From: Streptomyces sp. HUAS MG91
GTDB lineage: Bacteria > Actinomycetota > Actinomycetes > Streptomycetales > Streptomycetaceae
Assembly (NCBI RefSeq): GCF_040529335.1
Contig: NZ_CP159534.1
Span: 5,332,001-5,396,000, forward strand
Length of the DNA: 64,000 bases
Direction of reading: 5' to 3'
Shown: positions 57,370 to 64,000 of the stretch, one piece after another
How the letters are laid out: every line of letters begins with the position of its first letter
Position numbering within the stretch: the stretch's first letter is position 1
Notes under the pieces: generated by a model
Databases searched by the model: none
What the model saw: only the letters and a program-made list of their open reading frames with translations
What the model was told of the DNA's origin: nothing
Program-made: the position numbers and the translations under genes

Positions 57370-59394
57370 CTACGACGGGCCGCTCCCGGGCTGCGCCAGC
57401 TCGAACCAGACCACCTTGCCGGTGGACAGCCGGGTGGCGCCCCAGCGTCTGGCGAGACGGTTCACCAGGAACAGGCCGCGGCCGCCCTCGTCGGTGGCGC
57501 GCGCCTGCCGCTGCCGGGGCAGCTGCGGCACGTCGTCGCCGACTTCGCAGCGCAGCACATCGGTGCGCAGCAGCCGCAATGTCACCGGCCGGGACGCGTA
57601 CCGCACCGCGTTGGTGACGACCTCGCTGACCAGCAGCTCGACGGAGTCGGTCAGCTCCTCCAGGCCCCAGCGGGTCAGCGCGCTGCGCGCCAGGCGGCGT
57701 GCGCGGGACGGCGCCGAGTCCTCCGGCTCCAGGAACCAGTACGCGACATCGCTCGGCGCGATCCCGTCGAAGCGGGCGGCGAGCAGCGCGATGTCGTCGT
57801 CCCGGTCGCCCGGGCCGAGCATGTCGAGCACCTCGTCGCAGAGGGCCTCCAGGGGCGGCGGGTGGTCCGGGCCCGTCAACTGGGCGGTGTTCGCCAGCCG
57901 TTCGCGCAGCTGCTCTATGCCCGTCCACACGTCGCGCAGCCGCGACTCGACGAGCCCGTCCGTGTAGAGGAGCAGCGTCGCCCCGGCGGGCGCGTCCAGC
58001 TCCACGGCCTCGAAGTCGACGCCGCCGACGCCGATCGGGGCGCCCGGCGGCACCCGCAGCACCTCCGCACGCCCGCCCAGATGGAGCAGGACCGGCGGCG
58101 GATGCCCGGCGTTGGCGATCGTGATGCGGTGCGAGACCGGGTCGTAGACCGCGTACAGGCAGGTCGCCATGCGGTCGGTGCCGAGCCGCTGCGCCTGCTC
58201 GTCGAGATGGTGCAGGACCTCCTGCGGCGGCAGGTCGAGGCCCGCGAGGGTCTGCGCCGTCGTGCGCAGCTGGCCCATGATGGCCGCCGACGTCATCGAG
58301 TGCCCCATGACGTCCCCGACGACCAGGGCGACTCTGCTGCCCGGCAGCGGGATCGCGTCGTACCAGTCGCCGCCGACCCGCGCCGTCTCGGCCGCCGGCA
58401 GATAGCGCGAGGCCAGCCGGACGCCCGTCGGGCGCGGCAGGGTCTCGGGCAGCATGGTGCGCTGCAACTCGTCGGCGATATAGGCCTCGCGCCCGTACAG
58501 GACCGCCTTGTCGATGCCGAGCGCGCTGTGCGTCGCCAGCTGCCCCGCCACCAGCAGGTCGTCGGGGTCGAAGGGGATCCGGTCCTGGCGGCGCAGGAAG
58601 ACCGCGGCCCCGATCACCCTGCGGCGCCCGCGCAGCGGAGCCAGGATGACGCGCTGCCCGGTCGGCAGCGACGGCTCCCCGCCGAGCAGTTCGGGCAGCG
58701 CGGCCTGCGCGGCCGTCGTGTCCGCGAACACCGGGCGCACCCCGCGCAGCACCTCGGCGAGCGCGCCGCCGATCCGCACCTCGCACAACTCGGCGCTGCC
58801 CGAGGCCAGTTCGGCCTGCGGCGCGGGCGGCACGGTCAGGATGCCGCCGTCGGTGTCGGCGTCGTCGGCGTCCGGGATCCGGTCGGCGCGGCGCAGCCGC
58901 AGCACCATCGGGCCCGTCGGGCGCTCGTCACCGACCGGCAGCGGCTCGCGCAGATAGACCAGGATCGCGTCCGAGAACGTCGGCACCGTGGCCCGGCACA
59001 GGCCCATCACGATCTCGTCGAGGTCGATGCCGCGCGCGATCCGCCGGGTCGCGGCGCCCACGAACCGCAGCCGGTCCCCGTCCCGGCGCATCGCCACCGG
59101 CTGGCCCGTCGGACGCGGCTGCCCGGAGCGCCGCTCGGCGCGGTCCGGCGGCCCGGACGGATCGGGGCGCACCGGCTCGGGCGACGGCGCCCGCGGCTGC
59201 GAGTGCTCGGCGTCCGCGGCGTCCGCGGCGGAAGCGGGCGTGGCGGAGCGGCGCGGCTGTTCCGGTAACCCGCCGGAGCCCGCCGCGGACTGCGGGGTGT
59301 GCCGCAGAGCCGCGCGAGGGTCCGCGGGGCGGGCCGCCATGCCGTGGTGGCGGCCTTCGTGGGAGCCTTGATAAGAGGCTGAGTGCTCCGTCAC
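57370..59394 (-). CDS. GAF / PP2C-SpoIIE phosphatase / HATPase anti-sigma-type regulator
   Basis: About 674 residues in three folded parts. A disordered, Pro/Arg/Ser-rich N terminus (1-120), a GAF domain (about 125-330; IARGIDLDEIVMGLCRATVPTF ... VLAPLRGRRRVIGAAVFL), a SpoIIE/PP2C phosphatase domain (about 350-560; GGDWYDAIPLPGSRVALVVGDVMGHS with metal Asp residues, LLLYTDGLVESR, DDDIALLAAR), and a C-terminal GHKL ATPase like anti-sigma RsbW (SEVVTNAVRYASRP, DEGGRGLFLVNRLARRWG). Such Streptomyces proteins control anti-sigma/antagonist switching. The start is unsure: GTG 59394 or ATG 59340. Confidence 0.87.
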   Translation of the reverse strand: MTEHSASYQGSHEGRHHGMAARPADPRAALRHTPQSAAGSGGLPEQPRRSATPASAADAADAEHSQPRAPSPEPVRPDPSGPPDRAERRSGQPRPTGQPVAMRRDGDRLRFVGAATRRIARGIDLDEIVMGLCRATVPTFSDAILVYLREPLPVGDERPTGPMVLRLRRADRIPDADDADTDGGILTVPPAPQAELASGSAELCEVRIGGALAEVLRGVRPVFADTTAAQAALPELLGGEPSLPTGQRVILAPLRGRRRVIGAAVFLRRQDRIPFDPDDLLVAGQLATHSALGIDKAVLYGREAYIADELQRTMLPETLPRPTGVRLASRYLPAAETARVGGDWYDAIPLPGSRVALVVGDVMGHSMTSAAIMGQLRTTAQTLAGLDLPPQEVLHHLDEQAQRLGTDRMATCLYAVYDPVSHRITIANAGHPPPVLLHLGGRAEVLRVPPGAPIGVGGVDFEAVELDAPAGATLLLYTDGLVESRLRDVWTGIEQLRERLANTAQLTGPDHPPPLEALCDEVLDMLGPGDRDDDIALLAARFDGIAPSDVAYWFLEPEDSAPSRARRLARSALTRWGLEELTDSVELLVSEVVTNAVRYASRPVTLRLLRTDVLRCEVGDDVPQLPRQRQARATDEGGRGLFLVNRLARRWGATRLSTGKVVWFELAQPGSGPS

Positions 59395-59782
59395 GCGTGT
59401 CGAATCCGTCCGTCCGGGGCTGCGCGCCGTGTCACTGGCCGGTGCGTCGGCAGTTGATGAACAGCTGGTGCTCGGGTGCCCGCAGGAATGCCGATACCCG
59501 GAACGTGTGCCCAGGGAACGGAATCCCGGCGTCGCACGGAACGGAGACGTCTGCGGGCAGGTGTCTGTCGGCCATCTCGGGTGGGAAACGCCTGAGTTGA
59601 CGGCCCATGCCGCCCGGTCCACCCACGTCCACGGTCCCCGCCGCCCCTCGATGACATCGTTGACATCGTGTCAGACCCACTGCGGGTACGAAGAGTTGCT
59701 GCCCGAACTCCACACATCTGCAGCGTGCTCGCTCTTGCGGAGGACGATCCTACGTTTCCGCCCCGGGGGCGCATCAAGGGTC
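59395..59782. other. 388-base gap between the phosphatase and DUF402 genes
   Basis: Contains GACATCGT-type direct repeats (ATGACATCGTTGACATCGTG, about 59651-59670). No plus-strand gene uses the TTGACA near 59660 that I can support. Minus-strand frames are low quality. It probably holds the promoter of the phosphatase gene. Confidence 0.3.
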
Positions 59783-60466
59783 TCATGAGGACACATGCGC
59801 GGGCGTACGGTCCCAGTCGGCGGGCAGCTCCGGCACCGGCCACTCCGGGTCGGGGCGCCAGTGCTGCCAGCCGTCGGCGAACGGGTGCCCCCAGCCCTCG
59901 ATCACCTCGACGGCCCGCGCCCCCGCCGCCCGCACCCGCCGGGCCTGCTCCGCGCTCATCAGGCCCACGGTCTGCGCCTGCGCGAACTCGTCCTCGTCGT
60001 GCCAGCGCCAGCTGTGGTCCTCGTACACCGACAGGTCGAGGAAGTGGTCCTCGGAGTCGACCCCGCCCGACCAGCGGGTCCGCGGCTGTTCGAGGTTCAC
60101 GTACCAGTTGCGGAAGCGCCAGTCCTGCTCCCAGAACAGCCACACCGACCACGGCTCGCCGGGGCGCGCCAGCTTCAGCACGCCGGCGCCGAACCAGCGG
60201 TCGCGGTGCACGGTGCGTGGCTTGGTGTAGCGGGTCGCCAGCGGCTCGCGGTGCAGCGGGGTGCCGTCCGCGAGCACCGGCCTGACGCACTCGGTGCCGG
60301 GGGCCATCCAGGCGGCGAGCAGTTCGTCGGTGTCCTGGACGACGGTGACCGGACGGCAGATGTGGACCGGCCCGGAACCCGGGTACCCGGTATTGGCGCG
60401 ATAGCGCCACAGGATCCGCTCACCGGGCGCCCAGCGCCCCTCGCCCGTCCGGTCGTTGTCTGTCAT
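59783..60466 (-). CDS. DUF402 (FomD-like barrel) protein
   Basis: 227 residues of the DUF402 family; FomD and TtdP-type relatives are metal-dependent nucleotide phosphatases. Typical parts are RILWRYRANTGYPGSGPVHICRPVTVVQD (residues 18-46, shown by its ends RILWRYR and VTVVQD), WFGAGVLKLARPGEPWSVWLF, and the conserved RNWYVNLEQPRTRWSGGVDSEDHFLDL block at about 119-145 with the acidic metal-binding residues VDSEDHFLDLSV. The substrate is unknown. ATG 60466. It lies downstream of the fumarase genes on the opposite side of a small gap (74 bases) but on the same strand. Confidence 0.82.
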   Translation of the reverse strand: MTDNDRTGEGRWAPGERILWRYRANTGYPGSGPVHICRPVTVVQDTDELLAAWMAPGTECVRPVLADGTPLHREPLATRYTKPRTVHRDRWFGAGVLKLARPGEPWSVWLFWEQDWRFRNWYVNLEQPRTRWSGGVDSEDHFLDLSVYEDHSWRWHDEDEFAQAQTVGLMSAEQARRVRAAGARAVEVIEGWGHPFADGWQHWRPDPEWPVPELPADWDRTPAHVSS

Positions 60467-60540
60467 GGACAGATATTAGGTGCCGCTGGCATACGTCGAC
60501 AGCGACCGGCGTCACGATTACGTCATCCGGCCACCACTCG

Positions 60541-61926
60541 TTACGGACGGGTCATCCGCAGGACATCCAGCGCCTCGTCCAACTGCGCCTCGGTCAGGTC
60601 GCCGCGCTCGACGTATCCGCCCTCGAGGACGACCTCGCGGATGGTCTTCCGCTCGGCGAGGGACTTCTTGGCGACCTTGGCCGCTTCCTCGTAGCCGATG
60701 TACTTGTTCAGCGGGGTCACGACCGACGGCGACGACTCGGCGTACTCGCGGGCGCGCTCCCGGTTCGCGGTGATGCCGTCGACCGTGCGGTCGGCGAGCA
60801 GCCGGGAGACGGACGCGAGCAGCCGGATCGATTCCAGGACATTCTTGGCGATCACCGGAAGCATGACGTTCAGCTCGAAATTGCCCGCCGCGCCCGCCGC
60901 GGCCACCGTCGCGTCGTTGCCGGTCACCTGTGCGGCGACCATCAGGGTGGCCTCGGGAATGACCGGATTCACCTTGCCCGGCATGATCGAGGAGCCGGGC
61001 TGGAGGTCCGGCAGATTGATCTCGGCCAGTCCGGTGCGCGGCCCCGACGCCGCCCACCGCAGATCGTTGGCGATCTTCGTCAGGCCGACCGCGATGGTGC
61101 GCAGCTGGCCGCTGGTCTCCACGATGCCGTCGCGCGCGCCCTGCGCCTCGAAGTGGTCGCGCGCCTCGGTCAGCGGCAGCCCGGTGGCGCGGGCCACCTC
61201 GGCGATGACGGCCGGCGAGAACCCGGGCGGCGTGTTGATCCCCGTACCGACGGCCGTGCCGCCCAGCGGCAGTTCGGCGAGCCGGGGGAGCGAGGCGGTC
61301 AGCCGCTCGACGCCGTAGCGGACCTGCGCCGCGTACCCGCCGAACTCCTGGCCCAGCGTCACCGGCGTCGCGTCCATCAGGTGCGTACGGCCGGACTTCA
61401 CGACGTCGGCGAACTCCTCCGCCTTGCGCTCCAGCGACGCGGCCAGGTGCTCCAGGGCCGGGATCAGGTCGTGGGTGACGGCGGCCGTCGCGGCGATGTG
61501 GATCGAGGAGGGGAAGACGTCGTTCGACGACTGCGAGGCGTTGACGTGGTCGTTCGGGTGCACGTCACGGCCCAGGCGCTCGGTGGCGAGGGTGGCCAGC
61601 ACCTCGTTGGTGTTCATGTTCGATGAGGTGCCGGAGCCGGTCTGGAAGACGTCGACCGGGAACTCGTCGTCCCAGCGCCCGTCGGCGACCTCGGCGGCCG
61701 CGTCCGCGATGGCGTCGGCGATGTCCTTGTCGAGCACCCCAAGGTCCGCGTTGACCTTCGCGGCCGCGCCCTTGATGCGGGCCAGGGCCTCGATGTGGGC
61801 GCGCTCCAGGCGCTGGCCCGAGATGGGGAAGTTCTCCACGGCGCGCTGCGTCTGGGCCCGCCACTTGGCGGTGGCGGGGACACGGACCTCGCCCATGGAA
61901 TCGTGCTCGATGCGGTAGTCGGTCAT
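60541..61926 (-). CDS. fumC: Fumarate hydratase, class II
   Basis: 461 residues, the oxygen-stable, iron-free tetrameric fumarase of the TCA cycle. Motifs are [50 protein letters not shown] and the signature [15 protein letters not shown] (about 315-329). ATG 61926 is the family start ([16 protein letters not shown]). It is the second gene of a pair: the class I enzyme is 102 bases upstream on the same strand, separated by a hairpin. Together they give redundancy under iron limitation or oxidative stress, by analogy with enterobacterial FumA/FumC. Confidence 0.96.
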   Translation of the reverse strand: MTDYRIEHDSMGEVRVPATAKWRAQTQRAVENFPISGQRLERAHIEALARIKGAAAKVNADLGVLDKDIADAIADAAAEVADGRWDDEFPVDVFQTGSGTSSNMNTNEVLATLATERLGRDVHPNDHVNASQSSNDVFPSSIHIAATAAVTHDLIPALEHLAASLERKAEEFADVVKSGRTHLMDATPVTLGQEFGGYAAQVRYGVERLTASLPRLAELPLGGTAVGTGINTPPGFSPAVIAEVARATGLPLTEARDHFEAQGARDGIVETSGQLRTIAVGLTKIANDLRWAASGPRTGLAEINLPDLQPGSSIMPGKVNPVIPEATLMVAAQVTGNDATVAAAGAAGNFELNVMLPVIAKNVLESIRLLASVSRLLADRTVDGITANRERAREYAESSPSVVTPLNKYIGYEEAAKVAKKSLAERKTIREVVLEGGYVERGDLTEAQLDEALDVLRMTRP

Positions 61927-61970
61927 ACCTGGTACAGCACGTGCACCCGCGCCGGTGTTCCCGGCGCAAC

Positions 61971-62002
61971 GCCGGACGGGCCGTTCATCGGGCCCGTCCG
62001 GC
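61971..62002 (-). terminator. Hairpin between the two fumarase genes
   Basis: GCCGGACGGGCC and GGCCCGTCCGGC make a perfect 12-bp stem with an 8-base loop. No U tract. It may separate fumC from the class I gene transcriptionally. Confidence 0.65.
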
Positions 62003-62027
62003 GGATACGGGTATGACGGGTATGGGG

Positions 62028-63695
<1,668 letters not shown>

Positions 63696-63829
63696 CTCGC
63701 CCATTCCTCTTTCGGCCGTTGGCAGCGCTGGCATCCGTGGCAGCGCCAACCAGCGTAGAACCTGGCCGCGCGGCCGGACCTGTGAGGTAAGGCTCAGTTG
63801 GGCCGGGTTGGGCGCCCGCGCACCCTAGT

Positions 63830-63843
63830 CGCGATCTATCGCG
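63830..63843. promoter_or_regulatory. CGCGAT-CT-ATCGCG inverted repeat before the DUF1707 gene
   Basis: Perfect 6-base arms with a 2-base centre, 19-32 bases upstream of GTG 63862, at the expected promoter position. Related TATCGCGATA-type sites precede several Streptomyces genes; the binding factor here is unknown. Confidence 0.5.
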
Positions 63844-63861
63844 TTTGGGTACGCTGCTGTC

Positions 63862-64000
63862 GTGGACCTTCAAAAGCGCCCAGAGCCCAGCGCCCCCGCG
63901 GCGGAACCGACCGACCTGCGCGCGTCCGACGCGGACCGCGACCGGATCGCGGACATCCTGCGCGAGGCGCTGGCGGAGGGCCGGCTCGACGCGGACGAGC
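63862..64000 (+). CDS. DUF1707 (SHOCT-like) domain protein, 5' part only
   Basis: 46 residues are visible before the window ends. After a Pro/Ala-rich start (VDLQKRPEPSAPAAEPTD) comes LRASDADRDRIADILREALAEGRLDADE, the conserved DUF1707 block, given as two linked runs: LRASDADRDRIADILREA and LAEGRLDADE. These domains often head membrane proteins in Streptomyces. GTG 63862 is the only start near the block. It is divergent from the class I fumarase. Confidence 0.8.
   Translation, partial: MDLQKRPEPSAPAAEPTDLRASDADRDRIADILREALAEGRLDADE

Noticed and set aside
59668..60285. Plus-strand frame starting near the TTGACA at 59660
   Set aside because: It runs antisense through the DUF402 gene and becomes Arg/Pro/Ala-rich without a domain.

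Overview
The window is high-GC (roughly 70 percent), densely coding actinobacterial chromosome and is almost certainly Streptomyces. The evidence is the mycothiol enzyme Mca, frequent GTG starts, 4-base ATGA/GTGA overlaps, very strong third-position GC, a GTP-type PEP carboxykinase, a DasR-type site before a chitinase, and an interspersed palindrome (core GCGCAGTTCCCCGCGCCCC) at many gene ends. I see no rRNA, tRNA, CRISPR array, IS element or prophage. The content looks like core or near-core chromosome.

Layout. 1-10.2 kb: end of mca with a coupled membrane peptide, a RibD/DHFR-like reductase, a large STAND NTPase with TPRs, a DUF255 thioredoxin-fold protein, a secreted peptide, a TetR/MFS efflux pair with an operator over the promoter, and a hemolysin III protein. 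10.3-16.9 kb: pckG, an unknown helical protein, alaA, a coupled GNAT/ThiF pair, and alkB behind a near-consensus SOS box. 16.9-25.8 kb: a divergent catabolic cluster (N-acyl-D-amino-acid deacylase and a D-threonine-aldolase-fold PLP enzyme, against KDG kinase, IclR regulator, RidA and GntP permease), then an unknown protein and a GH18 chitinase with a dre site. 26-35.7 kb: a Tad/Flp pilus locus. 35.7-45.8 kb: a Ser/Thr kinase, P450, DinB, methyltransferase, a probable small RNA, aldo/keto reductase, uppS, phoH and a lytic transglycosylase. 46-57.3 kb: an AI-2E-type exporter, ahpCD with divergent oxyR, a PadR/ABC operon, an SPFH/RHH pair and a class A PBP. 57.4-64 kb: a GAF/SpoIIE/ATPase phosphatase, a DUF402 protein, class II and class I fumarases in tandem, and the start of a DUF1707 protein.

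How the genes work together. The most coherent unit is 16.9-25.7 kb. The order deacylase, PLP deaminase, RidA, KDG kinase, GntP and IclR reads as a route from N-acetyl-D-glucosaminate (the C1-oxidised end product of chitin cleavage by LPMOs) through D-glucosaminate to 2-keto-3-deoxygluconate and its 6-phosphate. The adjacent DasR-type chitinase fits. The assignment is inferred from gene content; the substrate is not proven. The second unit is the Tad locus, with a TadZ-TadE fusion, an in-frame repeat array inside the operon, an unusual start for the TadG-like gene, and a lipoprotein plus an OmpA-domain protein in a monoderm.

Start codons were chosen by ribosome-binding sites and family N termini; uncertain ones are flagged in the entries.
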